DNA of 64,000 nucleotides from Stenotrophomonas lactitubi (GTDB lineage: Bacteria; Pseudomonadota; Gammaproteobacteria; Xanthomonadales; Xanthomonadaceae), in assembly GCF_002803515.1 (NCBI RefSeq), contig NZ_PHQX01000001.1, positions 2,728,001 through 2,792,000 on the forward strand, given 5' to 3'. Positions 17,657 through 27,412 of the stretch are shown in pieces; within the stretch, counting starts at the first letter, position 1; each line of letters opens with the position of its first letter. Below the pieces are notes generated by a model, which did no database searches, had not been told where the DNA came from, and was given only the letters and a program-made list of their open reading frames with translations. Position numbers and translations under genes: made by a program.

Positions 17657-19690
17657 ATGAAAGACGCCCGCCTCGCCGCCCGCCTGGGCATCGCTGCCAC
17701 CCTGCTCGGCCTGGCCGTGGGCCAGGTACTGGCCACCCCTCTGCCTGTCGACGATTTCGCCAAGATCCCGGCCATCCAATCCGTGACCATGAGCCCAGAT
17801 GGCAAGCAGCTGGTTGCGATCATCGCTGCCCCAGGCAGCGACAACGGTGACACCGCACTGGCCAACTGGAACCTGGACAATCTGGGCGCCGGCCCGGTGG
17901 CCATCACGCCTTCCGGCGATCGCATGAAGTTCATCGCCGCCAGCGCCCTGAAGGCCGGCCGCAGCCTTGTCATCGGTCGCCAGGAACTGACCGCGCAGCT
18001 GGCCGGTTGCGGAGAAGGCAACTCGGTGGGAACCACCAAGACCTTTCTGTCGAAGGCTTACCTGACCGACACCAGCCAGGCCAAGTTCGACGAGGCCTTT
18101 GCCGACAATTCGCGCAAGCTCGGCATCAGCGAACAGACACAACGCTGCCTGGAGCTGGCAGGTACCGCGTCGCTGGTGCATTCGCTGCCGCTGGACCCTG
18201 ACAAAGTCATCATTTCGCAGATCAACCAGTCAACGTTCTCTGCAAGCTACTACCTGTTCAACCTCAAGAGCGGCCAGACCGAACTTCTCTTCCGTGGTGA
18301 TGCGCGCTCGACTCCGGGGCTGTTCCACCCCCGCAGCGGCGAGCTCCTGACCAGGACCCAGATCGAACCGGCCGGGTCGAACGAGTACGAACAGCAGATC
18401 CTGATCAAGGACAAGACAAGCGGCAAGTTCGAGAAGCACGATGCGCTGACGACCAAGCTCAGTGAGCGCTACACGATGGACGTGGCCGGCATCGACGACC
18501 AGACCGGCAAGCTCTACATCCTCACCGACAGATACTCCGAGCAGGTGCAGGCCCGCCTGTACGACCCGGCAACCCGGAGCTTCGACAAGGAGCCGTTGGC
18601 CGCACACCCGCAGTACCCGATCAGCGGCCTCATCCTGGGCAGCAAACCCAGCAACTTCAACCAGGTTCTGGGCTTCTATGTGGACGGGCCGCGGCGCGAG
18701 GCGATCTATGTCGACCCGCAGATGAAGGCCCTGTATGACGGCCTGAAGCAGGCCTATCCGGGAAAGTACGTCGCCATCACCGGTTACAACGACGACCTCT
18801 CCCGCGTGCTCTTTACCACCAACGGCGCCAACACTCCCACCACCTATCACGTACTCAGCGACCGCAAGCAGGTGACGACCCTGGGCAGTGAACGCCCGTG
18901 GATCGATGGCAAGCAGATCGGTGAGCAACGCTGGGTGACCTACACCGCTCGCGACGGACGAAAGATTCCTGCCATCCTGGATCTGCCTGCTGGCTGGAAA
19001 GAAGGTGGAGAACCACTGCCCGCGCTCGTGCACCCGCACGGCGGCCCGTGGGCGCGTGACTATGCCGGTTGGGATGTCTCCGGCTGGGTGCCGTACTTCA
19101 CTTCGCGTGGCTACGCCGTCATCCGCCCCCAGTATCGCGGTTCGACCGGCTTCGGTCGCGACCACTGGATCGCAGGTGACAAGCAGTGGGGCCTGACGAT
19201 GCAGGACGACAATGACGATGCGGCGGCGTGGCTGGTGCAGCAAGGGATCGCCGCAAAAGACCGCTTGGCGATCTTCGGATACTCCTACGGCGGCTTCGCT
19301 GCAGCTGCAGCCACTGTCCGCAGCCCCTCTCCTTTCCAGTGCGCCATTGCCGGCGCACCTGTCACCGATCTCGGCAGAGTCGGCATGTCCTGGAGCGAGA
19401 ACCGCCTGCAGCGCATCCTGCAGGGGCAGACCGTCAAAGGCATGGATCCGATACAGAACACGGCCAAGGCGAACATTCCGGTACTGCTGTACGTCGGAGA
19501 TCGTGACGTACGCACTCCGGCGTTCCATGCCCGATCCTTCTACAACGCCGTCCAGGGCAAGGTTCCGGCGAAGTTCGAACTGATTGCCGACATGCCGCAC
19601 AGCATGCCGTGGTACCCGAGCCACTACCGGGCCACGTTGCCGCTGATGGCCGACTTCCTGGCCAAGGACTGCGGCCCCGGCGGCCTGTAA
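17657..19690 (+). CDS. Secreted S9-family (prolyl oligopeptidase-type) peptidase
   Basis: The ATG at 17657 gives 677 residues with a signal peptide (MKDARLAARLGIAATLLGLA, cleavage near ...VLATP). The N-terminal two thirds should form a beta-propeller; the C-terminal third is an alpha/beta hydrolase with nucleophile Ser543 in GYSYGG, Asp617 in GDRDVRTP and His648 in DMPHSM. This resembles S9C acylaminoacyl peptidases, which cut short peptides. Its place between TonB-dependent receptors suggests that it trims imported oligopeptides in the periplasm. An open frame upstream to 17588 is not needed, because the signal peptide begins at 17657. Confidence 0.9.
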   Translation: MKDARLAARLGIAATLLGLAVGQVLATPLPVDDFAKIPAIQSVTMSPDGKQLVAIIAAPGSDNGDTALANWNLDNLGAGPVAITPSGDRMKFIAASALKAGRSLVIGRQELTAQLAGCGEGNSVGTTKTFLSKAYLTDTSQAKFDEAFADNSRKLGISEQTQRCLELAGTASLVHSLPLDPDKVIISQINQSTFSASYYLFNLKSGQTELLFRGDARSTPGLFHPRSGELLTRTQIEPAGSNEYEQQILIKDKTSGKFEKHDALTTKLSERYTMDVAGIDDQTGKLYILTDRYSEQVQARLYDPATRSFDKEPLAAHPQYPISGLILGSKPSNFNQVLGFYVDGPRREAIYVDPQMKALYDGLKQAYPGKYVAITGYNDDLSRVLFTTNGANTPTTYHVLSDRKQVTTLGSERPWIDGKQIGEQRWVTYTARDGRKIPAILDLPAGWKEGGEPLPALVHPHGGPWARDYAGWDVSGWVPYFTSRGYAVIRPQYRGSTGFGRDHWIAGDKQWGLTMQDDNDDAAAWLVQQGIAAKDRLAIFGYSYGGFAAAAATVRSPSPFQCAIAGAPVTDLGRVGMSWSENRLQRILQGQTVKGMDPIQNTAKANIPVLLYVGDRDVRTPAFHARSFYNAVQGKVPAKFELIADMPHSMPWYPSHYRATLPLMADFLAKDCGPGGL

Positions 19691-19712
19691 GCCACCCGGG
19701 TGGAAACCGCCA

Positions 19713-19740
19713 CCCCGCTGGTCAGGCCAGTGGGGTTTTT
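19713..19740 (+). terminator. Terminator of S9 peptidase gene
   Basis: CCCCGCTGG-TCAGG-CCAGTGGGG (one G-U pair) followed by five T residues. Confidence 0.88.
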
Positions 19741-19801
19741 CACGCCCGAACCCCTGAATTTCCCCTTAGCAACAGTGAGTTACACAACGAGGGTATTCAT
19801 G

Positions 19802-19830
19802 TTGCATTTAATTTACGCTGTGCATACACT
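19802..19830 (+). promoter_or_regulatory. Candidate sigma-70 promoter of receptor 4
   Basis: TTGCAT and TACACT are separated by exactly 17 bases and end 37 bases before the ATG at 19868. A GGGGAT ribosome site follows. Confidence 0.5.
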
Positions 19831-19867
19831 CCGTTAACCGAAGCATAACAAGTGGGGATCCGACACA

Positions 19868-22729
19868 ATGCGCAAGACCAACCGCCTTATTACGCCCAGC
19901 CGCCTGCCGCTCGCCCTGGCAGTGCTTGCCTGCCTGCAGGCAGCTCCGGTGCTGGCCCAGGAATCCACCCGCGAGGAAGCAGCGGCGTCAAGTGCTTCGA
20001 AGTCTGACAAGAAGGCAACTGACCTTGACAAGGTCACGGTCACCGGCTCCCTGATCCGTCGGGCGGACTACGAGACCACCTCGCCGGTGTTCACCATCGA
20101 CACCGAGCGCAATGCCGCCCAGGGCCAGACCAGCGTCAGTGAATTCCTGCAGAAGTCGGCGATCGGCGCCGCCGAAACGCAGATCACCAATCAGTTCGGC
20201 GGTTTCACCACCAACGGTGGTACCGGCGTACAGACCTTCTCGCTGCGTGGCCTGGGCGCGAACCGCACGCTGATCCTGCTGGACGGCCAGCGTCCCGGCC
20301 CGGCCGGCACCCGCGGCGCGGTCGGCGCATTCGACCTGAACGTGCTGCCCACCGCTGTCCTGCAGCGCGCCGAGATCGTGAAGGACGGTTCGTCCTCGAT
20401 CTATGGCTCCGACGCCGTGGCCGGCGTGGTCAACCTGATCACCAAGAAGAATTTCGAACGTCCAGAACTGACCATCAGCGGTCGCGTTCCGACCGAGGGC
20501 GGCGGCGAAGTGTTCTCCGCATCGCTGGCCAACGGCTGGAACTTCGACAACGGCAGCATCGTTGCCGCCGTGGAATGGTATCGCCAGAACGAACTGACCC
20601 GCGGCGACCGCGATTTCTTCAAGTGCTCTGAAGACATCGTATGGGACGACAAGGGCAACCGCATCGACCGCGTTGACCGTTCGATCCTGGCCGGCACCAA
20701 TCTGGCCAACTGCCAGAACATGCTGCACAACGTCATCGACGTCGGCACTACCCGCTACGTGCCCAGCACTGATGGCAGCACGGTCGGTCCGTTCCCGGGC
20801 TATCGTCCGCGCGCCAACCAGACCTATGCCAACGGCAATCCGCTGGCGACCTATCAGGAGCCGTACAACTTCCCGGCCTATGGTCAGAGCCAGATCATCA
20901 ACCGCCAAGAGCGCAAGACGGTCTACTTTGCCACTGACTTCGGCTTTGACTCGTTCAACTGGAAGACCCAGTTCCTGTACAACAACCGCACCACGGACAA
21001 CTTCGCCTGGCGCCAGTTCTTCCCGACCGTGCTGATCCCGGGCACCACCACCCGCGCCCAGCCGGTGCTGCCGTTCAAGTCCGCTTCGGAGACCGAAGTT
21101 GACTACTACTACTTCGCCAACAAGTTCGATGGCGGCTTCGGCAGCAGCACCTGGGGCTGGGAAGTCAACGCCAACTACAGCCACTCCAGTGGCAAGTACA
21201 GCAACCTCGGCATCCGCAACTCGATCAGCGGCGACATCGGCCGTCCGGGTTCCGGCACTGCAGCGGCGAACTACTTCGATCCTGGCTATCTGAATGGCTC
21301 GAAGGTCGACGAGCTGGTCTCGATCCTCGGCGTCTGGGCCAAGGGCAAGACCACCTACGATCAGACCACGGTCAACGCCGTGTTCAGTGGTGAGCTGTTC
21401 GATCTGCCGGCCGGTGCCGTGGCCACCGCCGTCGGTGTCGAGTACCGCAACTACAAGATCGACGACCAGCCGGGCGCCGATTTCGCCGACATCTGGGGTT
21501 CGACCACCGCGGGTCGCACCAAGGGCGATGAGAAGGTGAAGGAAGCCTTCGTCGAACTGGACGTGCCGGTCATCAAGGGTGTTCCGGGCATCGAGTCGCT
21601 GTCGCTGAATGGCTCGGGCCGTGTCTTCAAGTACGACACCGTGTCCGGCTCGGACAAGGTGTGGAAGTTCGGCGTCAACTGGCAGATCATCCCGTCGCTG
21701 CGTCTGCGCGGCACCATCGGCACCTCCTACCGTGCACCGGGCCTGTACGAGCTGTATCTGGGCAACCAGACCGGCTTCCAGGCGCAGACCGCCATCGATC
21801 CCTGCATCCGCTGGGCCGAAGGCAACAACAGCAACGCAGCTGCCAACTGCGCCGCTGCCGGTATTCCGGGCGACTACACCGCTGCGGGCAACAGCAGCGC
21901 CACCGTCTTCACCCGCGGCGGCGCTGGCGGCGACCTGAAGCCGGAAACCTCGCGTGCACGCAGCCTCGGCCTGGTGTTCACCCCGGAATTTGCTGACCTG
22001 AGCATTGCGATCGACTACTTCGACTACGAAGTCAGCGACCAGATCACCGCGCTGAGTGCAGCCTCCATCCTGGAAGGCTGCTACGAGTCGAACACCTATC
22101 CGAACCGGTACTGCGACCTGATGCGTCGTAACCCGAATTCGGGTGCCAACGCGAACATGGTCACCGAGGTGTACGCGCAGTACTTGAACATCAACCGCCA
22201 GCGTACCCGCGGTTGGGATCTGACCCTGAACTGGGAACACGAGTTCAGCTTCGGCAAGTTCTCGCTGGATTCGCAGGTCACCTATACCGTTGAAGACACC
22301 GCCGAGCTGTTCGACAGCGCAGCTGCCAGCGGCCTGTCCTCGTCCGATCAGCTGGGTGATTTCGGTCGCCCGGACCTGGTCGGCAACCTGGGCCTGAGCC
22401 TGGAGCGCGGCGACTGGACCTACAACTGGATGACCCAGTACATCGCGTCGACCCAGGACCCGGACCTGTCGGAGACCTTCACCTATCAGGGTCGTCCGAA
22501 TTCGTACCGTGACATCACCGCTGGCAGCCGCTGGTACCACACCGCCTCGGTGAGCTACGAGCAGGCCGATTGGCAGATCCTGGTGGGCGTCTCGAACGTG
22601 TTCGATGCCAAGCCGCCGCTGATCTCCAGCAGCGTGTACTCCTCGCGCTACGGCAACACCCACCCGTTCGCCACCCAGTACGACTACTACGGCCGCACCC
22701 CGTTCGTGCGTCTGAAGTACAAGTTCTGA
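19868..22729 (+). CDS. TonB-dependent receptor (receptor 4, distinct subgroup)
   Basis: This 953-residue receptor has a signal peptide (MRKTNRLITPSRLPLALAVL, cleavage after ...APVLA) and a low-complexity stretch EEAAASSASKSDKKA before the TonB-box-like LDKVTVTGSLIRR. Then come a plug with GANRTLILLDGQRP and AEIVKDGSSSIYGSDAVAGV, and a barrel ending in the usual aromatic residue (RLKYKF). It is clearly less related to the three tandem receptors than they are to each other. It sits between an S9 and an M13 peptidase, which supports a role in peptide uptake, but the ligand cannot be read from sequence. Confidence 0.93.
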   Translation: MRKTNRLITPSRLPLALAVLACLQAAPVLAQESTREEAAASSASKSDKKATDLDKVTVTGSLIRRADYETTSPVFTIDTERNAAQGQTSVSEFLQKSAIGAAETQITNQFGGFTTNGGTGVQTFSLRGLGANRTLILLDGQRPGPAGTRGAVGAFDLNVLPTAVLQRAEIVKDGSSSIYGSDAVAGVVNLITKKNFERPELTISGRVPTEGGGEVFSASLANGWNFDNGSIVAAVEWYRQNELTRGDRDFFKCSEDIVWDDKGNRIDRVDRSILAGTNLANCQNMLHNVIDVGTTRYVPSTDGSTVGPFPGYRPRANQTYANGNPLATYQEPYNFPAYGQSQIINRQERKTVYFATDFGFDSFNWKTQFLYNNRTTDNFAWRQFFPTVLIPGTTTRAQPVLPFKSASETEVDYYYFANKFDGGFGSSTWGWEVNANYSHSSGKYSNLGIRNSISGDIGRPGSGTAAANYFDPGYLNGSKVDELVSILGVWAKGKTTYDQTTVNAVFSGELFDLPAGAVATAVGVEYRNYKIDDQPGADFADIWGSTTAGRTKGDEKVKEAFVELDVPVIKGVPGIESLSLNGSGRVFKYDTVSGSDKVWKFGVNWQIIPSLRLRGTIGTSYRAPGLYELYLGNQTGFQAQTAIDPCIRWAEGNNSNAAANCAAAGIPGDYTAAGNSSATVFTRGGAGGDLKPETSRARSLGLVFTPEFADLSIAIDYFDYEVSDQITALSAASILEGCYESNTYPNRYCDLMRRNPNSGANANMVTEVYAQYLNINRQRTRGWDLTLNWEHEFSFGKFSLDSQVTYTVEDTAELFDSAAASGLSSSDQLGDFGRPDLVGNLGLSLERGDWTYNWMTQYIASTQDPDLSETFTYQGRPNSYRDITAGSRWYHTASVSYEQADWQILVGVSNVFDAKPPLISSSVYSSRYGNTHPFATQYDYYGRTPFVRLKYKF

Positions 22730-22753
22730 TCCAGCAACAAATGCAGTACCCCC

Positions 22754-22786
22754 GACAGACCCGGCTTTTGCCGGGTCTGTCTTTTT
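22754..22786 (+). terminator. Terminator of receptor 4
   Basis: GACAGACCCGGC-TTTT-GCCGGGTCTGTC followed by five T residues, 25 bases after the stop. Confidence 0.93.
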
Positions 22787-22918
22787 CCGGTGCCGGCAAG
22801 GCCCTTGCGCCCGGCCATGACCTTCGACACCCTTGCAGTGCGGGCCGGCGGCGTATCGTTCGGCCCACGGCCGTCACCACGGCCCTTCCCTGACTCACTC
22901 GGCCTGGAGGCCATTCAA

Positions 22919-25024
22919 GTGACCCGTACTCCCAAGATCGTGCTGCTGACCCTGGCCGTTTCGGCCGCGCTGGTCGGCTGCGGCAAGAACGAAACCCCGG
23001 CAAAGGATGCCACCGCCTCCACGCCGGCCGCGGCCGACGCCGCCACCACCTACAAGCTCGACGAGAGCAAGCTGCCGGCCTACAACGCCTTCCAGGCCAG
23101 CGATCTGGACAGCAACCTTGACGCCTGCACCGCCTTCGGCGACTACGTCAACGGCAAGTGGCTGGCCGCCAACGAGATTCCGGGCGACCGCACCAGCTGG
23201 GGCGCCTTCACCATCCTCGACGAGCGTTCGGTGGCCGTGCAGCACCAGCTGGCCGAGCAGGTCGCGCAGGTCAAGAACCCGGCCGGCATCGAGAAGATCG
23301 TCGGCGACCTGTGGGCCACCGGCATGGACGAAGCCAAGGTCAACGCCCAGGGCATCGAGCCGCTGAAGGCCGACCTGGCTGCGATCGATGGCCTGCAGGA
23401 CAAGGCCGCCATCGCCAACTACCTGCGCACCAGCGCCGCCAAGGGCGAGAACGTGCTGTTCGGCTTCGGCGCCGAAGCCGACTTCAAGAACTCGGCCGTG
23501 AACATGGCCTACGCCAGCCAGGGCGGCCTGGGCCTGCCGGACAAGACCTTCTATACCGACGCGTCCAAGGCAGACAAGCTGAAGGCCTACCAGGCCCACG
23601 TGGCCAAGGTGCTGGAACTGTCCGGCGTCGCCGCTGCCGATGCTGCCAAGCAGGCTGAAGAAGTCGTCAAGTTCGAGACCCGCCTGGCCAAGGCATCCAA
23701 GTCCAGCGTCGAGCTGTCGCGCGATGTCTCGCTGTACTACCACCCGGTCAGCCTGGCCGAGGCCGATGCGCTGACCCCGAACTTCAGCTGGACCGAGTTC
23801 TTCAAGTCGCAGAACGTGGCCGCGCCGGAGAAGTTCTCGCTGGCCATCCCGGCCTTCCACCAGGAAGTGAGCAAGGCGCTGGGCGACACCGATCCGTCGG
23901 TGTGGCGCGCCTACCTGCGCTTCCACACCGTGGACAGCGCTTCGCCGTACCTGGCTGATGCCTTCGTGCAGGAAAACTACGAGTTCTACGGCAAGACCCT
24001 CAATGGCCAGAAGGAACAGAAGCCGCGCTGGAAGCGCGTGCTGGGCACCATCGAGAGCGACGCCGGCGAAGCCTTCGGCCAGCTGTACGTGAAGGTTGCC
24101 TTCTCGCCGGAAGCCAAGGCGAAGATGGAAGAGCTGGTGAAGAACCTGGCCGCCTCGCTGAAGGAACGCATCCAGGGCCTGTCCTGGATGAGCGAAGAGA
24201 CCAAGGCCAAGGCCATCGCCAAGTGGGAAACCTTCACTCCGAAGATCGGTTACCCGGACAAGTGGCGTGACTGGTCGGGCCTGCAGACCAACCGTGACAG
24301 CTACCTGGGCAACGTACGCGCGGCCACCGCGTTCAACTACCAGTACAACCTGGCCAAGATCGGCAAGCCGGTGGACAAGACCGAGTGGGGCATGACCCCG
24401 CAGACGGTCAACGCCTACTACAACCCGCTGCAGAACGAGATCGTGTTCCCGGCCGCCATCCTGCAGCCGCCGTTCTTCGACCCGAAGGCCGACGACGCGC
24501 TGAACTACGGCGGTATCGGTGCGGTCATCGGCCACGAAATGACCCACGGTTACGACGACCAGGGCAGCCGCTTCGGGCCGACCGGCAACTTCGAGAACTG
24601 GTGGACCGAAGCCGATTCGAAGAACTTCGCTGGCCTGACCGGCAAGCTGGTCAAGCAGTTCGACCAGTACAAGGTTGACGGCCAGGCCGTGAACGGCCAT
24701 CTGACCCTGGGCGAGAACATCGCCGACCTGGGTGGCCTGGCCACCGCCTACGACGCACTGCAGAAGGCGTCGGCCGGCAAGGAAGACGCGAAGATCGATG
24801 GCTTCACCCGCGATCAGCGCTTCTTCTTCAACTGGGCTACCGTGTGGCGCACCAAGTACACCCCGGAGAACGCCAAGGTCCGCCTGGCAACCGACCCGCA
24901 CGCGCCGGCGCAGTTCCGTGCCATCGGTGCGCCGTCGAACCTGCCGACCTTCACCGCGGCCTTCCAGTGCAAGCCGGGTACGCCGATGTCGCGCACCGGC
25001 GACTCGCAGGTGGTGATCTGGTAA
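22919..25024 (+). CDS. M13-family zinc metallopeptidase, lipoprotein
   Basis: A GTG at 22919, with GGAGG nine bases upstream, gives 701 residues beginning as a lipoprotein signal (MTRTPKIVLLTLAVSAALVG, lipid-modified Cys21); the in-frame ATG at 22790 would bury this signal. The neprilysin/PepO core is complete: zinc motif HEMTH (His539, Glu540, His543), third ligand Glu599 in GENIADLGG, substrate-binding VNAYYNP, and the DPHAP segment with the transition-state histidine. The end, SQVVIW, is typical of M13. It should cleave oligopeptides in the periplasm from a membrane anchor. It follows receptor 4 on the same strand. Confidence 0.93.
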   Translation: MTRTPKIVLLTLAVSAALVGCGKNETPAKDATASTPAAADAATTYKLDESKLPAYNAFQASDLDSNLDACTAFGDYVNGKWLAANEIPGDRTSWGAFTILDERSVAVQHQLAEQVAQVKNPAGIEKIVGDLWATGMDEAKVNAQGIEPLKADLAAIDGLQDKAAIANYLRTSAAKGENVLFGFGAEADFKNSAVNMAYASQGGLGLPDKTFYTDASKADKLKAYQAHVAKVLELSGVAAADAAKQAEEVVKFETRLAKASKSSVELSRDVSLYYHPVSLAEADALTPNFSWTEFFKSQNVAAPEKFSLAIPAFHQEVSKALGDTDPSVWRAYLRFHTVDSASPYLADAFVQENYEFYGKTLNGQKEQKPRWKRVLGTIESDAGEAFGQLYVKVAFSPEAKAKMEELVKNLAASLKERIQGLSWMSEETKAKAIAKWETFTPKIGYPDKWRDWSGLQTNRDSYLGNVRAATAFNYQYNLAKIGKPVDKTEWGMTPQTVNAYYNPLQNEIVFPAAILQPPFFDPKADDALNYGGIGAVIGHEMTHGYDDQGSRFGPTGNFENWWTEADSKNFAGLTGKLVKQFDQYKVDGQAVNGHLTLGENIADLGGLATAYDALQKASAGKEDAKIDGFTRDQRFFFNWATVWRTKYTPENAKVRLATDPHAPAQFRAIGAPSNLPTFTAAFQCKPGTPMSRTGDSQVVIW

Positions 25025-25052
25025 GCCACGGCTGAGGCCACGGTTTGCCTAC

Positions 25053-25085
25053 AAAGGCCCGGGATTTCCCGGGCCTTTGTTTTTT
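25053..25085 (+). terminator. Terminator of the active M13 peptidase gene
   Basis: AAAGGCCCGGG-ATTT-CCCGGGCCTTT followed by GTTTTTT. Confidence 0.92.
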
Positions 25086-25092
25086 CGCGCGG

Positions 25093-25197
25093 GTAGAGGC
25101 CGACCTTGGTCGGCGCATGGCACAAAGTAGCCACCGTGACGCGTGCATCCCGTGCCCATGCCACCCACCCGGTAGCGCCGGGCCATGCCCGGCGGAT
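25093..25197 (+). repeat. Two SMAG-type GTAG palindromes
   Basis: GTAG at 25093 heads a GCCGACC-TT-GGTCGGC hairpin (25099-25114), and GTAG at 25172 heads a CGCCGGG/CCCGGCG hairpin (to 25195). Both are on the plus strand between the two M13 genes. Confidence 0.75.
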
Positions 25198-25278
25198 GCA
25201 CCGTGATGCGTGCATGCCGCGCCCATGCCCGGCTTGCTATAGTTCGCCCGCCCTCAATCCATCACGGATTCGTTCTAC

Positions 25279-27285
25279 ATGCCCAACTTCCGTCCGCTTG
25301 CCATCGCCCTGGGCATCAGCCTGGCGACCCTGGTTCCGACCCACGATGCGTTCGCCGCCAAGAAGAAGGCCGCACGCGCCCCGGCCGTCAGTGCACAGTG
25401 CAGCGACTTCTACGACGCCACCAACGCGGGCTGGCTGAAGGCCAACCCGGTGCCGCAGACCGGTGCCGCCACCGCATTGGGCCAGCTGGTCGACCGCAGC
25501 CGGCAGCAACAGCGTGAACTGCTGGACGCCTCGATGAAGGCGCCGCAGGGCAACGTGCAGAAGCTGCTGGGCGACTTCTGGGCCAGCGGCCTGGACGAAG
25601 CGGCAGTGGAGGCCGACGGTTCCAACCCGATCGCGCCGCTGCTGACCCGCATCAACGCGATCAAGAAGGCCAAGGACATTCCCGCCTCGATCGCCGCACT
25701 GCACCAGGTCGGCATCCCGGTGGCCTTCAACTTCGGTCCGGACGTGGACCTGAAGGCACTGGACCGCCACATCGGTTATTTCATGCAGGGCGGCATGGGC
25801 CTGCCTGATCCGGCCTTCTATACCCGCACCGACGCCGACACCGTTGCGTTGATGGGCCGCTACCGCAACTACGTCAAGCAGATCCTGGCACTGACCGGCA
25901 CCCCGGCGGCCAAGCTGGACGCCGAGTCGCAGGCGGTGATCGCGCTGGAAACCGAACTGGCCCGCAACGCGCAGTCGCTGGCGGGCATCAACAACCCGTT
26001 CAACAACTACGCACCGATCTCCACCAAGGACCTCAACAGCCGCTATCGCAACCTGCAGCTGGATGCGTTCCTGAAGGCGCAGGGCGTCAACGATGACCTG
26101 GTCTCGCTGGCCGATCCGGCGCTGTTCAAGCAGCTCGACGGCATGGTCACCAAGCTCAAGCCGGACCAGTGGAAGGCCTACCTGCGCTGGCGCGTGGGCG
26201 ACTCGATGGCGCCGTACCTGTCCAAGGCGTACCGCGATGCGGAGTTCGAGTTCCGTGGCCGCGTGCTGCGTGGCGAGACCCTGCCGCCGCAGCGCTGGGA
26301 AAGCGTGCTGGACGCGATCAACGTGGCCGCTGGCCCGATGGTCGGCCGCGAATACGCCGCGCGTTACCTGTCTGCCGAAGACCGTCGCCAGGCGGCGTGG
26401 ATCGTCGACAAGGTGCGCGAAGTGCAGATCGAGGCGGTCAAGAACAACAGCTGGATGAGCGCCGAGGCCAAGACCGAAGCGCAGGCCAAGCTGGCCGCGC
26501 TGAAGATCGAGATCGGCACCCCGCTGCGTGACCTGGACTACAGCGTGCAGCCGATGGGCCGTGGTTCGTTCGGCGGCAACATGCTGATCGCTTCCACCTG
26601 GCGCCACCGCGAGGAAATGAAGCGCATCGGCAAGGGCAACGCCGACCGCCGCTGGGACGTGCTGCCGCAGCAGCCGTCGCTGGCCTATGACCTTGCGCAG
26701 AACCGGCTGATCGTCACCGCCGCGATCCTGCAGGGCCCGGTGTTCAACGCCAAGGCCGATGCCGCCGACAAGTTCGGCAGCTTCGGCGGCCTGGTCGGCC
26801 ACGAGCTGACCCGCGCGATCGACGCCAAGGGTGCACTGGTTGATGCCAAGGGCGAACTGCGCAGCTGGTGGACGCCGGCCGACAAGACCGCCTGGACCCT
26901 GCTCGGCAGCCGTGTCGCCACGCAGTACGGCGCCTACGAGTTCCCCGGCGTGAAGGGGGCCAAGGTCAACGGCACGCTGACCCAGGAAGAGAACCTGGCC
27001 GACATCGCCGGTCTGGAACTGGCCTGGGCCGCCTACACCGCGCAGGAGCCGAAGGCCAAGCCGGCACAGCAGCAGGGCTTCTTCCGCGCCTGGGCCGCGC
27101 TGTGGCCGCAGCAGCTGTCGCCGAACGAGGCCGCACGCCGCCTGACCGCCGACATCCGTGCACCGGGCCGCTGGCGCGCCAACGGCCCGCTGTCGAACCT
27201 GCCGGCGTTCGGCGCCAGCTTCAGCTGCAAGCCGGGCCAGCCGATGCAGCGTACCGACGCCGAGCAGATCAAGGTCTGGCGCTGA
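25279..27285 (+). CDS. M13-family peptidase paralogue lacking catalytic histidines
   Basis: This 668-residue protein has a signal peptide (MPNFRPLAIALGISLATLVP ... AFA) and the full M13 fold, including the SCKPGQPMQRT tail shared with its upstream neighbour. The zinc motif, however, reads HELTR (His508 to Arg512), so the second zinc histidine is arginine. The segment that is DPHAP in the neighbour reads DIRAP, so the transition-state histidine is Arg627. The NAYYNP substrate motif is also lost (LAYDLAQNR). The third-ligand motif EENLADIAG is kept. The open frame is intact and ends at its own terminator, so this looks like a maintained pseudo-peptidase with a binding or chaperone role rather than a decaying gene. 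Confidence 0.9.
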   Translation: MPNFRPLAIALGISLATLVPTHDAFAAKKKAARAPAVSAQCSDFYDATNAGWLKANPVPQTGAATALGQLVDRSRQQQRELLDASMKAPQGNVQKLLGDFWASGLDEAAVEADGSNPIAPLLTRINAIKKAKDIPASIAALHQVGIPVAFNFGPDVDLKALDRHIGYFMQGGMGLPDPAFYTRTDADTVALMGRYRNYVKQILALTGTPAAKLDAESQAVIALETELARNAQSLAGINNPFNNYAPISTKDLNSRYRNLQLDAFLKAQGVNDDLVSLADPALFKQLDGMVTKLKPDQWKAYLRWRVGDSMAPYLSKAYRDAEFEFRGRVLRGETLPPQRWESVLDAINVAAGPMVGREYAARYLSAEDRRQAAWIVDKVREVQIEAVKNNSWMSAEAKTEAQAKLAALKIEIGTPLRDLDYSVQPMGRGSFGGNMLIASTWRHREEMKRIGKGNADRRWDVLPQQPSLAYDLAQNRLIVTAAILQGPVFNAKADAADKFGSFGGLVGHELTRAIDAKGALVDAKGELRSWWTPADKTAWTLLGSRVATQYGAYEFPGVKGAKVNGTLTQEENLADIAGLELAWAAYTAQEPKAKPAQQQGFFRAWAALWPQQLSPNEAARRLTADIRAPGRWRANGPLSNLPAFGASFSCKPGQPMQRTDAEQIKVWR

Positions 27286-27308
27286 GGTTGATGCGATAGC
27301 CGTAACGG

Positions 27309-27334
27309 AAAGGGCGCCTTCGGGCGCCCTTTTT
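27309..27334 (+). terminator. Terminator of the second M13 gene
   Basis: AAAGGGCGCC-TTCG-GGCGCCCTTT with a T run. Confidence 0.92.
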
Positions 27335-27346
27335 CGTGGTTCTGGC

Positions 27347-27408
27347 CATCCACGCATGGCGTGGATCTACTGCCGTTGCCTGGGGTGGATCCACGCCAGG
27401 CGTGGATG
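27347..27408. repeat. SMAG-type palindrome pair between convergent genes
   Basis: A minus-strand copy (27347-27370, GTAG head at 27370) is followed by a GTAG-less copy ATCCACGCCAGGCGTGGAT at 27389-27408. The second copy ends five bases before the stop of the next gene. Confidence 0.7.
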
Positions 27409-27412
27409 GGCA

